Shown: positions 43,204 to 52,532, counted from the stretch's first letter. The stretch is DNA of 64,000 nt from Burkholderia sp. 4M9327F10 (GCF_005503145.1 NZ_SCNV01000008.1:124001-188000), one strand, 5' to 3'. Notes: a model not told the origin generated them from the sequence alone. Program-made: numbers and translations.

Positions 43204-44523
43204 TCATGCTCGTGCGAACAGTTCCCACGGATCGCACCACTGCATCGGCTCAGGCTTCTGATGCTTACGGTGCCCCTCCTTCGTCGATGCTCGGGCGTGT
43301 ACTTTCGGCTTGAACGGCAGCGGCAGGTTAATCAGTTCGGCCGACGCATCCGCCTTCGTACGCTTGGGTCCACGCTTCTTCGCGACAGTTTCGCGTGGCT
43401 CGCTCCTGAAGAACAAGTGATCCCCCTTATCCTTCATCATCTGCCCATAGAAGTCCGGCTTGACGATGTATCCCGCCACGTTGGTCTCCAACGCGCGGCG
43501 TAGCTCCAATTCGTGACTTTCGATCTTGCCGATGCCAAGAGCTTTCTTGTACTTGACGCGTTTCGCATTGCAGTTGTAGTAGACGCCTTTTCCCTTCGTG
43601 ATGACGTCCTTCCAGTGCTCGCCGAACATCATCGCGTGATGGACGCCGCGTTGCACCTCGTTGCCGTCGAGGAACAGTAATGCATGAAAGTGCCACTTCT
43701 TCTGCAAGCCATGCTCGAGCTTGAGCACATATGCCTTGAACACGCGCCTCTTCAATCGCTTCATTTGCCTAAGGTAATCCACCAAAGCGTTTCGGTGCTT
43801 GCGTACCTCGGAGTACGGTATCGATTGATGGCTCTTCTCGTACCCGAAATCGACACGGATAACCAGCAAGCGATGGTGTCGTCTGAACAACGTTCGAATC
43901 ATCTTGACCAGCGAGTCGTAGTTTTTCGCTGCAGGTCGCGTGTGACGCCTCCATTCATCGCGAAAAGGCTTTGCCCGTCCTTCTTCCCGAATCGCCTCTA
44001 TGGCTTCGTTCAACCCGTCCGCGAACTTCCATAGTTCCTCATCGGATAGACCACGCCGTATCGTCGACCAAAACGACAGCACGTATCGCATCGGCCTCAG
44101 GCACGGTCCAGCATCTGCATCAATAGCGGCATCACGAGCAACGGTCCGCTTGAACAGCCCGATGAATGGGTTGGCTCGATCGATAGATTCCACCATCGAG
44201 AGGTATTCGAGGTCGATCGCCAGGCAATTGAGAAACGCATCGCCCAAAGGAGTCGCCACCAGTTTCACTTGTCTTGGAGAGCCGAATGCTACGCCCTGCC
44301 TGCGCCGCACACTAAACAGCCTGTCGTCCGAATTGATGATCTCCCAGACGCACTTCGTTATCGACGCCGCGTCCTCAGCGCGCGTACTCTCGCTGTCAGA
44401 GAATCCCCGCTTGTCATTCTTTTTCATCGAATTGATCGTGTAGTCGAGCAGCCACTCTTCCGTTGCTGCATGATTTCGATCGCCCGCGCTCTCTTCTGAT
44501 ACTGCGTCCATGTTAACTTCCAT
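43204..44523 (-). CDS. HUH-type replication initiator (inovirus Gp2 / YagK-YfjJ-like)
   Basis: A protein of about 439 residues. WHFHALLFLDG (about residue 277) is the His-hydrophobic-His metal motif of rolling-circle replication initiators of the inovirus Gp2/YagK-YfjJ group. Upstream is VIRVDFGYEK (motif I); downstream GKGVYYNCNAKR carries candidate catalytic tyrosines. The C-terminus is basic. The start is uncertain (44523 or 44511). It and the RepA-like ATPase form the replication functions of a satellite-like element. Confidence 0.72.
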   Translation of the reverse strand: MEVNMDAVSEESAGDRNHAATEEWLLDYTINSMKKNDKRGFSDSESTRAEDAASITKCVWEIINSDDRLFSVRRRQGVAFGSPRQVKLVATPLGDAFLNCLAIDLEYLSMVESIDRANPFIGLFKRTVARDAAIDADAGPCLRPMRYVLSFWSTIRRGLSDEELWKFADGLNEAIEAIREEGRAKPFRDEWRRHTRPAAKNYDSLVKMIRTLFRRHHRLLVIRVDFGYEKSHQSIPYSEVRKHRNALVDYLRQMKRLKRRVFKAYVLKLEHGLQKKWHFHALLFLDGNEVQRGVHHAMMFGEHWKDVITKGKGVYYNCNAKRVKYKKALGIGKIESHELELRRALETNVAGYIVKPDFYGQMMKDKGDHLFFRSEPRETVAKKRGPKRTKADASAELINLPLPFKPKVHARASTKEGHRKHQKPEPMQWCDPWELFARA

Positions 44524-44845
44524 TTGATGTCCGACCCGCCGTGCAGCGATCAAGCTGAAGTGAAGCAGATCGGGTACGTTGCAGTTAGCCTGATCCGGTG
44601 TTCACTAATCCACCGTACCGACGTTCGAGCAGAATCTAATCCAACCCTCAACAACATCGACTCGAACCTAACTATGAAAGTACCGGAATTTCCCGCCTCC
44701 AAGAACGCCGGCCACGACGTGAAGACATCTTGCCGTAACGCAGCGTTTGCCGAGCATCGGCACATTGGGGAAGGTGTACAAGTTAGTGCTGACAGTTTCG
44801 CGCGCCGCAGCTACGGCATAAAGCACACGCCGCAGCGCTGCGAGG

Positions 44846-46456
44846 TTAGCCAGCCAATTCAACAAAATTCAATTTGACGAGTCGTTCCTTAACCGCTGCT
44901 TTCCACCCGTCGCTAGCCGGCGTTTCTCTGAGGACGCCATCAACTGCTTCCTCTCGCACGGAATATTCGTCGGCTTCGTCGGAATACGGCCGGTTCAAGC
45001 GCAGTCCCCGATACTCGTCCACGCAGATGCGAACCAACGACTGCCACACGGCGTCATCGACGTCACATTGAACCTGTTTAACTTGCCCAACTTGTTCAAC
45101 TTGTTCAACTTGTTCAACTTGTTCAACTTGTTCAACTTGTTCAACTTGTTCAACTTGCTCACCTTGCGAAGCAAAAATCGACGACACCGCTGCAGGAGCA
45201 AGCAGAGCATCAAACGCTTCGGTGCCGTGCTCGGCCGGCCGAAAACTGCTCGATGACGCACCGACGTAACGTCGTGCGGGTTGAGCAACACGCGGACCCA
45301 CAGAAACGCCGACGCGCCCCCAAATATCTGGCTCGCCAAAGTTGCGCGTAGGCGGCGTGCCCCTACCGATGGCGGAAGCCGGCAGCGCCCACAGGTAGGA
45401 ACTTGCTGATCCCGCGCCGCGCTGCTTATGCGATTCGATGCCGACCTGTTCGCGCGCACGGCGAAGAGTTGCCTCCGAGATTCCAGCATCGGCCGCCCTT
45501 GCTTGGACCTCCGACGCGGGCATCGCGCCAGCCTGTAGCGTCCTCGTCAGGAAATCACCCGCCTGATGAACCTTGCTGGCGGCCGCGCCACGCTCTCCGC
45601 CTTCGGCCATATTCAAGATGTCCATCGCAGAGCCAGGCAACGCAGCCCCCCATTGGATACACGAACTTTCAACTACACCCTGCTGAGTTTGAAGTTGCGC
45701 ACCGACGGTGCGATACAGGAAGCCACCATCCTCGCGGCAAATGTTTGCCTTCGCCTTAACCAGTACGCTCCATTCCCGTACCGCCCCGAAGCAACCACTA
45801 TCGTCACGGACCACCAACATCGCGACCCGGACGACCGCGCCAAGGCCCACACCACCGATGATCCGCTCAAGGGGGTGCTTTTTCTTCGAAGCTTTGACCA
45901 CGTGGGTCAATCCCAGCACGGCACAGCCCGTACGTTCGGCCAGACCGACCAGCGGCAAGAGGCTCTTTCTCACTTTTGAATTGTTACCAGGACTACCCGG
46001 CATCAAATCCGCGATCGAATCGATGATGAGGAGCGCGACGTCCCGCAGATCCCCAATCCTTTGCTCGAGCAGCGGTAGATCGCTAACAGGATCAAACGGA
46101 CGACGGAGCCATTTTTCTTCGGTCATACGCACCACCTCGATATTCCTGAGATCGGCACCCGCTGAAGCCAGACGTGGAACTACTGTGTCCTCGATTCCGT
46201 CCTCGGACGACCAGATCACCACACGAGCGCGCCGACTATATGTTCCATCCGGCAAGGTGCCTCCCGACGAAATCGTCGCGGCCAAGTTGAGCGCCACCGT
46301 GGTCTTGCCCGTCGACGGCGCCCCCGCCAGAAGATGCACTTTCCCCCAATACAGCCAATCCTTCCATATACCCTCCGGCGATTGCATCTGAATGTTCTGG
46401 GCGGATTCGAGGATGACACCCGTACCAGTGTTCTTGGGGCCGCTAGCGAACATCAC
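44846..46456 (-). CDS. RepA-like RecA-fold ATPase with EQV-repeat linker
   Basis: A 536-residue protein. The RecA-like core (about residues 30-270) has Walker A GAPSTGKTT (about 45-53) and Walker B ALLIIDSIADLM (about 141-152), typical of RepA/RAD55-type hexameric helicases of mobile elements (AAA_25). A winged-helix-like part follows (about 305-350). A tract of eight Glu-Gln-Val units plus GQV and KQV sits at about 434-463, encoded by a 9-bp tandem repeat, before a short C-terminal domain. The start overlaps the stop of the membrane-HTH gene (46443). Confidence 0.78.
   Translation of the reverse strand: MMFASGPKNTGTGVILESAQNIQMQSPEGIWKDWLYWGKVHLLAGAPSTGKTTVALNLAATISSGGTLPDGTYSRRARVVIWSSEDGIEDTVVPRLASAGADLRNIEVVRMTEEKWLRRPFDPVSDLPLLEQRIGDLRDVALLIIDSIADLMPGSPGNNSKVRKSLLPLVGLAERTGCAVLGLTHVVKASKKKHPLERIIGGVGLGAVVRVAMLVVRDDSGCFGAVREWSVLVKAKANICREDGGFLYRTVGAQLQTQQGVVESSCIQWGAALPGSAMDILNMAEGGERGAAASKVHQAGDFLTRTLQAGAMPASEVQARAADAGISEATLRRAREQVGIESHKQRGAGSASSYLWALPASAIGRGTPPTRNFGEPDIWGRVGVSVGPRVAQPARRYVGASSSSFRPAEHGTEAFDALLAPAAVSSIFASQGEQVEQVEQVEQVEQVEQVEQVEQVGQVKQVQCDVDDAVWQSLVRICVDEYRGLRLNRPYSDEADEYSVREEAVDGVLRETPASDGWKAAVKERLVKLNFVELAG
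45088..45159. repeat. In-frame 9-bp tandem repeat encoding (Glu-Gln-Val)8
   Basis: CAACTTG occurs eight times at nine-base spacing (88, 97, 106 ... 151 past 45000) with TT between copies. On the minus strand it reads GAA CAA GTT. Copy-number change would alter protein length by three residues without a frameshift. Confidence 0.95.
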
Positions 46457-47573
46457 GACCTCCGCTGCTTCGGTCGATCACCACACCGTGAACAGCCAAT
46501 TCGCGACGCAACTTAACCGCCTTCTGTTGCGAGCACCCGAGGTGATTGCGGATACCAGCTACGGTAGGTTTCAACTTGCCGTCCGCGACGTCGCGCATAA
46601 ATTGCGCGAGTTCGGCATCGGCGTCGCTGAGTACTGTGGAACGCGCAGCGGGGCCATCGGCATCGCTACCCACCTCGGTCGCGACTGGATCGCTGCCCAT
46701 GCCGTTACCGATCGCCACAGTCGTGGCATACGCTGGGCGCCCGTCGTAAAGGCGTCTTGACAGCGCAAGGTACCAGCCAAGCACGCCGATGCCGTCGAGC
46801 ACAGCTGCATAAATGAGATCGAGCAGCAGCATCACACGGTCTTCGTCGATCCCCGTCAGGGCCGCCAGCTGCGCCGCTACAGGATCAGCGCGCATCGCAT
46901 CGCGCTGCCGAATCGTCCGATCATCCAGAGCCGCCCGGCGGTCCGCGAGGAGTTCGCTACGCTTCGCCTCGTCAGCCTCGGTCTGAAGTTCGTCGAGCGT
47001 AGCGATGACCGTAGCCCGGCGCAGACGAGCGTCGGCGCAGGTGCTCCCGCAGCGATGGTTGTCTATAAGAGCCAGCTTTGTGCGTTCGGCTGCCTGATCC
47101 CGGGCGATGGCGGTCAAATCGCGCGTCGGAGGATCGGCGGTCAGCGGAGCCGTCACTGAGTCGGGCACGCTTTCCGCCCGCCGCGCACCCGCGCGCTGCT
47201 GAGCGAATTCGTAGAACGCGACCTGACCGCTGAGTGTCGAGACGAATCCAGCCGCACATACAGCTCCGATGATGATGCGCGCGGCGACCGACCGCCCTCG
47301 GCTCAACGTCGGCAGGAGGTGAACAGCGGAGACGACCACGCCAGCGAAAGCCGAATAGGCCAATTGTTCAGCGAGCGTACCGCCGCGCTCCCAGGCTGCG
47401 AACACAGCGATGCCGCATGAGGTCATCGTCGCTCCAGCCGCCAAGGCAAGCGACGTGAGACGCCCTGGGTTGCCTTTCCTGGAACTCGATGACGTGCCCA
47501 ACGATCGGGCCGCGTTGATGGGATTTTCTGCGACCCAGCCGCTATCTGGCGGGGAGAAAGTTGGCGTGAGCAT
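46443..47573 (-). CDS. Membrane protein with cytoplasmic coiled region and C-terminal HTH (copy 2)
   Basis: A 376-residue paralogue of 27622-28710. Hydrophobic helices near residues 40-85 flank WERGGTLAEQL; then VAFYEFAQQRAGARRAE, a C-x4-C pair (RCGSTCADA), a charged helical part, another helix near 245-265 and a C-terminal helix-turn-helix (KPTVAGIRNHLGCSQ). AAGGAG lies seven bases before the chosen ATG (47573). It belongs to the minus-strand replication cluster, between the AlpA-like regulator and the RepA-like ATPase, and overlaps the latter. A membrane-tethered regulator or replication-associated protein is plausible. Confidence 0.65.
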   Translation of the reverse strand: MLTPTFSPPDSGWVAENPINAARSLGTSSSSRKGNPGRLTSLALAAGATMTSCGIAVFAAWERGGTLAEQLAYSAFAGVVVSAVHLLPTLSRGRSVAARIIIGAVCAAGFVSTLSGQVAFYEFAQQRAGARRAESVPDSVTAPLTADPPTRDLTAIARDQAAERTKLALIDNHRCGSTCADARLRRATVIATLDELQTEADEAKRSELLADRRAALDDRTIRQRDAMRADPVAAQLAALTGIDEDRVMLLLDLIYAAVLDGIGVLGWYLALSRRLYDGRPAYATTVAIGNGMGSDPVATEVGSDADGPAARSTVLSDADAELAQFMRDVADGKLKPTVAGIRNHLGCSQQKAVKLRRELAVHGVVIDRSSGGRDVR

Positions 47574-47583
47574 ACCAATCTCC

Positions 47584-47868
47584 TTACGCCACAATGCCGC
47601 GGGCCTGCGCACGCGACAAGATCCAGTCCTCGACCTCCTGCTCGAGATACCCTACGCTACGCGCAGTCAGTTTGATCTTGCGCGGGAACGTCGGATCGGT
47701 CCCGGCCAACGCATAGAGAGTCGCGCGCGACAGATTCGTCCGCTCAACTACTTGCTTCATGCGCAGGATGCGCAGCGCCTTGTCGGCTTTCGAATTCGCG
47801 TCGGCCGAGACGGTACGGTACGTCTGCTGAGAATGCAGCAAACCGGCATTCGACAATTGGTCAGTCAT
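47584..47868 (-). CDS. AlpA-like excisionase/regulator
   Basis: A 94-residue protein with an AlpA-type MerR-like winged helix: ILRMKQVVERTNLSRATLYAL, then FPRKIKLTARSVGYLEQEVEDWI. The ATG at 47868 follows CGGAGAACC. AlpA proteins activate excision and replication genes in satellite phages and related islands; here it heads the minus-strand cluster of membrane-HTH, RepA-like and Rep genes. Confidence 0.85.
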   Translation of the reverse strand: MTDQLSNAGLLHSQQTYRTVSADANSKADKALRILRMKQVVERTNLSRATLYALAGTDPTFPRKIKLTARSVGYLEQEVEDWILSRAQARGIVA

Positions 47869-47891
47869 GGGGTTCTCCGTCACTGGTTGTG

Positions 47892-47919
47892 ACGGACGAG
47901 GATGTCTGTCCTCGTCCGT
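47892..47919. other. Perfect 11-bp inverted repeat upstream of the AlpA-like gene
   Basis: ACGGACGAGGA-TGTCTG-TCCTCGTCCGT followed by TTTTG on the plus strand; GTCAC-TGGTT-GTGAC sits beside it (47879-47893). It lies 24 bp upstream of the AlpA start. It could insulate the gene from upstream transcription or serve as a regulator site. Confidence 0.55.
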
Positions 47920-48062
47920 TTTGATCCGGCTAGCGCCGTGAGTGACGGAGAATGCGACCGGAACGGCTGTTCCGAGCAAGCGAGATTTGTTGGTGGGCGC
48001 GCAGCCTTCTACGGCAACGGTCCGAGCGTCTATTGCGAACCAAGGCGGAACACGGGCGGAAC

Positions 48063-48956
48063 CTACTTTCGTTTGGGCTTTGGCTTTTGGAAGGGACGTG
48101 AAGGGGAAGTCTTCTTAGGCGCCGTCTCCGGATCAGCTTCTCTGACAAATCTCCGGACGAGGGAGTCGCTCACGTCGAACTTGTCCGCTGTTAGCTTGGT
48201 GTAGTTCTTAACGCGCTGGCTCTTCAGTTGCTTCCAGTAAGCGACAATGGCTTCCCTGCGCTCTTCGGAGCTAAGTTGATGCTCGTTATATTCCGCTAAT
48301 CCGTTCCGCTCGAGATAGGCAATCGCAGTCGAGCGGGAAATCAGGCTTCGTACGGTCAACGCCGGAACGTGGTGATGCTTCCGATCGAACGCAATTAGCT
48401 CTCCCTTCTCAAACATGCGCTCAAGGGCATTACGGTGAAGCACAAAGAGATCATCCTGCTCCACTTTTCGGCGCTTGATCTCTGCGGCCGTTATGAGGAT
48501 CGGCTCCCATGCCTTCCGTGCTTTCAGCCCCCGGTAGGCGGTCAGGAAATTTTCAGCCTGTTCGTCCGAGATCGGATGGCGCAGCAGCGGGAGTTTCGGC
48601 AAGAGTGTCTCAAGCCAACGCCGATCATCGTCCGTAAGCTCGACGGGAAATTCGACGTCACCATTTCTGATCGGGAACGGCTGCGAAGAAAACTCACGCT
48701 CTGCCAAACCGCTTTCCTCAGTCGTGTTCGGGGCGAAGGAAACCGCCGCAAAAGCCGCGTCGGCCATCTTCGCCACAGCCGGCGGTATCTGCAGGCGATC
48801 ACCCTTCTCCTGCACAGAAGGCACTCCAATCAAGCCTCCGACGATACAATCGATGCCTTCCAATCGCTCGACAGGACGGATCGCATGCGCGATAGCGGAA
48901 CAAAAGTCGAAAACGTCAATCGTCTGGCCTGACGGCAATTTAACTCGCATTTGCAT
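48063..48956 (-). CDS. Hypothetical island protein with C-terminal basic tail
   Basis: A 297-residue protein from the ATG at 48956 (GGAGTGGGG upstream; the frame is open to 49142 but the extra residues look noncoding). N-terminal RVKLPSGQTIDVFDFCSAIAHAI is followed by a helical central region (LTDDDRRWLETLLPKLPLL) and a possible HTH near 240-275 (VKNYTKLTADKFDVSDSLVR). The C-terminal end is Lys/Pro-rich. Family not recognised; upstream of the AlpA-like gene on the same strand. Confidence 0.6.
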   Translation of the reverse strand: MQMRVKLPSGQTIDVFDFCSAIAHAIRPVERLEGIDCIVGGLIGVPSVQEKGDRLQIPPAVAKMADAAFAAVSFAPNTTEESGLAEREFSSQPFPIRNGDVEFPVELTDDDRRWLETLLPKLPLLRHPISDEQAENFLTAYRGLKARKAWEPILITAAEIKRRKVEQDDLFVLHRNALERMFEKGELIAFDRKHHHVPALTVRSLISRSTAIAYLERNGLAEYNEHQLSSEERREAIVAYWKQLKSQRVKNYTKLTADKFDVSDSLVRRFVREADPETAPKKTSPSRPFQKPKPKRK

Positions 48957-49528
48957 CCCCACTCCTCCACTCGCAATCTGAAAAAACACGTCAGTATAGA
49001 GGCAGTGGAAGCGGGCCAACACGGCAGCGGAAACAGCAATCACCGCCGTGCTTGGCGACCATCGGTAAGGGGATGCGATGGGGACGCGGCGGCGGCCATT
49101 TGAGAATAGTGCTTTCAGTTGGGCCGGCGGAGCCCACACCATTTAACGGGATTTCCGTACGCCCCTCCCGTACCGTCCGGGCAGTTGGGGGCTTGGGGAC
49201 TAAGCACCGGCGAAGACATCAATCGCCCGTATATTGAGCGCGCCCGGTGCTCGCAGAGGCGCGCGCGGCCGAGATGCCGCTGCGAAGCGCCTTTAGCCCT
49301 GCGATTCCAGATGTTCTGGACACTTGGACAGCGCCTCGACTTCCTTCCCTGATGCCTGCCACGCCGGCGCAAAAACACCATTGCAAAAGCATAACTCCAA
49401 CTTATTTATTGAAAACAACTGTTCTGCAAAGGCTTCCCATGGAATAACAGGAGTTATTTTTATAACTCATTGCTTTTTTTCGAGGCTGGCGGTATTGTTC
49501 GTCCATCAATTTATACCCGGGGCAGGGA
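48957..49528. promoter_or_regulatory. AT-rich divergent region with ATAACTC-type inverted repeats
   Basis: About 570 bp between divergent genes with no supported gene. The part 49380-49490 is markedly AT-rich. GAGTTAT (49451-49457), four bases, ATAACTC (49462-49468) form a perfect inverted repeat, and ATAACTCC recurs at 49391. These look like binding sites for an island regulator. Confidence 0.45.
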
Positions 49529-49825
49529 ATGCAACGACACCATGAAGCTCAACTTCGGCAACTTTTCGACGAGGTCTTCCTTGTCGGCACCGCAACAGTT
49601 CCATGGGACCAGCTGTACATGTGGCTGGGCGTCAAGCGGATGACGAAAGGACCATGGCGGGAACTCCATCAGCTTTGGGCGGAGCTCTGCGACAGCCAAG
49701 GCTTTACCAAGCCGCTCGACTTGATTCTGGTAAGTCAGCAAGGCCCGACACAGTCGCGGGCCATTTTCAGACGCCGGCTGCACAAGTCCGAGGTTATCTC
49801 GCTCGTCGCGGATCTCGCGGCGTAA
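49529..49825 (+). CDS. Small hypothetical protein
   Basis: A 98-residue protein: RQLFDEVFLVGTATVPWDQLYMWLG and a C-terminal RRRLHKSEVISLVADLAA helix. GGCAGGGA precedes the ATG at 49529. It lies directly downstream of the ATAACTC repeats. No family recognised. Confidence 0.5.
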   Translation: MQRHHEAQLRQLFDEVFLVGTATVPWDQLYMWLGVKRMTKGPWRELHQLWAELCDSQGFTKPLDLILVSQQGPTQSRAIFRRRLHKSEVISLVADLAA

Positions 49826-49905
49826 ACGTCGCCCCCCACCTGAACCGCCAAATGGGTAGCCGTAGGTCCTCTGCGACTGAGGTTTAAGCCCAATCGGAGT
49901 ACGAC

Positions 49906-50700
49906 ATGCACGGACAAACCGCCGAGGTATCGGCGCTCATTTCCGATTTCACTCGGCGGCTAGCGGACCTAGGTCACAGCGCCGTTGTCGCCCTTGCCCA
50001 TGACGATGTGCCCGCGCGCCGGGGAATCGCCATTTTTTTTGGCAACCACCGTGATGCCTTTTATGGCCCCTACTTCGATATGGAGCGCGGCCACCGTTGC
50101 GTCCAAGAGAACCTTGGCGACAAGGAACTACGGGATGCATGCATATCCACATGGCCCGGAGATTGGCCTCCCGACCACACAGTTGCGCGAACCGCCCCGC
50201 CACCAGTCCGCGTTGCCCAACGCCCTGAACTGGCTCGCCATCTCGGTGACCTCCTGACGAACTGGCTGCCTGGCGACGTCGCACCGGCCCGTCATGGCGA
50301 ATACGAAGTGAAGAGGTTCGGCGCAGTGAAGCGGGATACGTTTTCGGTGGCCGGATGGCAACACGGAACTCCCGACAAATGGCGCGGCCTTGACCTGCTT
50401 CTGACGCCACAACGTGAGCGCTCATTGATGAGTGCGTTCCGTGATGGCGACATGAATGCCGGGTTCCTGCTGATGCTTGATGCCCATTCGCGAAGAGGTA
50501 GCGTAAACCCCACCTTTACCCTCGACGACAAATGGGCGTTACGTGCGGCCACATGCGCTTGCCTGCTCCACCTTTGCGAAGTTGGACGGCCCCTGCTTGA
50601 ACTGGTCAAGGACTATGCGCCACCACTCCGGCTGAAGGCGGGGCGACCGGAAGTCATCCGCGAGCGGGCCCGTGCCTTCGAACAAGGCGAGCCGCTCTAA
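49906..50700 (+). CDS. Hypothetical island protein
   Basis: A 264-residue protein. SVVALAHDD-type N-terminal strand, GIAIFFGNHRDAFYGPYFD, GDWPPDHTVAR, then a Trp-containing region (VAGWQHGTPDKWRG) and a helical Leu/Cys-rich part (CACLLHLCEVGRPLLELV). No family recognised. It is the last gene before an integrase remnant on the same strand. Confidence 0.55.
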   Translation: MHGQTAEVSALISDFTRRLADLGHSAVVALAHDDVPARRGIAIFFGNHRDAFYGPYFDMERGHRCVQENLGDKELRDACISTWPGDWPPDHTVARTAPPPVRVAQRPELARHLGDLLTNWLPGDVAPARHGEYEVKRFGAVKRDTFSVAGWQHGTPDKWRGLDLLLTPQRERSLMSAFRDGDMNAGFLLMLDAHSRRGSVNPTFTLDDKWALRAATCACLLHLCEVGRPLLELVKDYAPPLRLKAGRPEVIRERARAFEQGEPL

Positions 50701-51076
50701 AGGAGGCGCAACGTTCTTGGGCGATACGGCAACCTGTCTTCAACACATGCCACCCGCAGCTTTCGCAATCGTGGTGCTGCGGCGGCAGCGCGCGAAGAAG
50801 CGTAAGCCTGAATGCGTCGAAAGCGTATTCGTGCACCACGGCAGGCTGGTCTATTAGACCGTTACCGCCGCATGGACAAAAGCGCTCAAACGCGCCGGCA
50901 TCCCTGACTTCCACTGGCACGATCTGCGCCACACGTGGGCAAGCTGGCATGTTCAGCGCGGCACACCGTTACAGGTGCTCAACGAGCTGAGAGGAAGGGA
51001 AGCGCTGGAAATGGTGCAACGCTACGCGCACCTGTCGGCCGATCACCTGGCGCACTGGTTCCAGCCGCACACCTAG
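50672..51076 (+). pseudogene. Tyrosine-integrase C-terminal remnant
   Basis: After TAG at 50855 the frame continues [29 protein letters not shown] (His and Arg of box II), then [26 protein letters not shown] with the nucleophile Tyr in RYAHL, ending at TAG 51074. The part before the internal stop is only weakly integrase-like. The N-terminal catalytic Arg is not seen. It is a fragment of a phage-type integrase different from the intact one at 51308. Confidence 0.78.
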
Positions 51077-51307
51077 GTCGTCGACCTACAGACGGCCGCC
51101 GGCTAACCGTATTTTCAGGCGCAAACGATGACGCAGAGAAAGCGCTGGAAGCCTTACGGCTATTGGCGTGCCCGGCTGCGATCGAACCAGCCCCCCTTGC
51201 CTTCGGAGTAGAGGCATCCAGCCGCCACCTCTTCGCCCTCAGACACCATAGCTAGCACGGTCGTCGATTCTGCGCGTCTTGGCTCACCATGACCATCGGG
51301 ATCCGGT

Positions 51308-52522
51308 TCAGCCTGTCGCGGCAATAAATTGAATTACGGCGGCCCCTGCCTTCAGCTTGTCAAGATAGTCTGCCCACCTCTGCATCATCACTATCCGATC
51401 GTCGATGAATTTTGTCCGGTTATAAGCCGTACCCAGTGAATCTGAAACCTTGTGGGCAAGCTGATGCTCGATGACTTCACTCGGAAAGCGCAATTGCTCA
51501 TGCAGGACCGTACGCGCCATTGCCCGAAAACCATGGCCCGTAATTTCAGTTTTGGTATCGAAGCCCATCCGCCTAAGCGCCGCGTTGATTGCGGCACCGC
51601 TCATGGGCTTCTTAACGTCACGCCCTGGGAAAACGTATTTGCGTTGCCCCGTAAGCGCATGAAGTTCGCGCAGGATCGCAACGGCTTGCGTAGCAAGCGG
51701 CACAAGGTGCTCGGTTCTAGTCTTGGAAACGGTATAGCGCCATTGTGCTTTGTCGAGGTCGAACTGTACCCATTCCGCTGCCCGCAACTCTCCGGGGCGA
51801 ACGAATAACAGAGGCGCTAGGCGCAATGCACACTGCACGACAAAGGTGCCCTGAAAACCATCGAGCGCACGTAGAAGACCGGCCACCTCATCAGGTTCCG
51901 TCACGGATGCAAAATGGGTGTGACGTGCAGCCGGGAGTGCGCCGCGCAGGTCAGCACTCACATCGCGCTCTGCGCGCCCGGTGGCAACGGCATAGCGAAA
52001 GACCTGACCGCAGTTTTGGTGGACTCGATGGGCAGTATCGAGCGCGCCCCGAGCTTCGACTCGGCGCAGTACCGACAATACTTCAGGGGCTTTAATCTCC
52101 GCGATTGCCCGGCCACCCAGCCAAGGGAAGACGTCCTTCTCGAGGCGGGCAATGATCTTGTCGGCGTGGGTCTTTGCCCATCCCGGCGCATGCCTCGCAA
52201 ACCACTCACGGGCAACGGCTTCGAAGCTGTTTGCGGCGCGCTCCACCGTTGCTGCTTTCTGCACCTTGCGCTCAATGCCCGGATCGACGCCATTGGCCAA
52301 CAGCCTACGGGCCTCATCGCGACGTGCACGCGCTTCTTTCATGCTCACATCTGGATAGACGCCCAGCGCCAGCCGCTTTTCCTTGCCTGCAAATCGGTAT
52401 TTGAACCGCCAGTACTTTCCGCCTGCCGGAGAGACTTCCAAGTACATGCCCGAGCCGTCAGTAAGACGGTAGGCCTTCTCGCGCGGGCGCGCGCTGCGAA
52501 CTTCGACATCAGTGAGGGGCAT
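51308..52522 (-). CDS. Tyrosine integrase of the island (DUF4102/CP4-57-like)
   Basis: A 404-residue phage-type integrase. The N-terminal DUF4102 domain (about residues 1-85: LTDVEVRSARPREKAYRLTD, then GVYPDVSMKEARARRDEARRLL) precedes the SAM-like core-binding and catalytic domains. Catalytic residues visible: Arg near 242 (RPGELRAAEW), HGFRAMAR (about 322-329) and Tyr near 364 (TAYNRTKF). It reads away from tRNA-Ala(CGC), whose 3' end lies 174 bp upstream of its start, the usual position for an integrase using a tRNA attachment site. Several TGCCCC motifs lie between. Confidence 0.92.
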   Translation of the reverse strand: MPLTDVEVRSARPREKAYRLTDGSGMYLEVSPAGGKYWRFKYRFAGKEKRLALGVYPDVSMKEARARRDEARRLLANGVDPGIERKVQKAATVERAANSFEAVAREWFARHAPGWAKTHADKIIARLEKDVFPWLGGRAIAEIKAPEVLSVLRRVEARGALDTAHRVHQNCGQVFRYAVATGRAERDVSADLRGALPAARHTHFASVTEPDEVAGLLRALDGFQGTFVVQCALRLAPLLFVRPGELRAAEWVQFDLDKAQWRYTVSKTRTEHLVPLATQAVAILRELHALTGQRKYVFPGRDVKKPMSGAAINAALRRMGFDTKTEITGHGFRAMARTVLHEQLRFPSEVIEHQLAHKVSDSLGTAYNRTKFIDDRIVMMQRWADYLDKLKAGAAVIQFIAATG

Positions 52523-52532
52523 TCAAAACTCC

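Noticed and set aside
45060..45175. Repeats that could suggest a CRISPR array
   Set aside because: The 9-bp units are contiguous, without spacers, and lie in frame within a protein gene. No CRISPR array was seen elsewhere.
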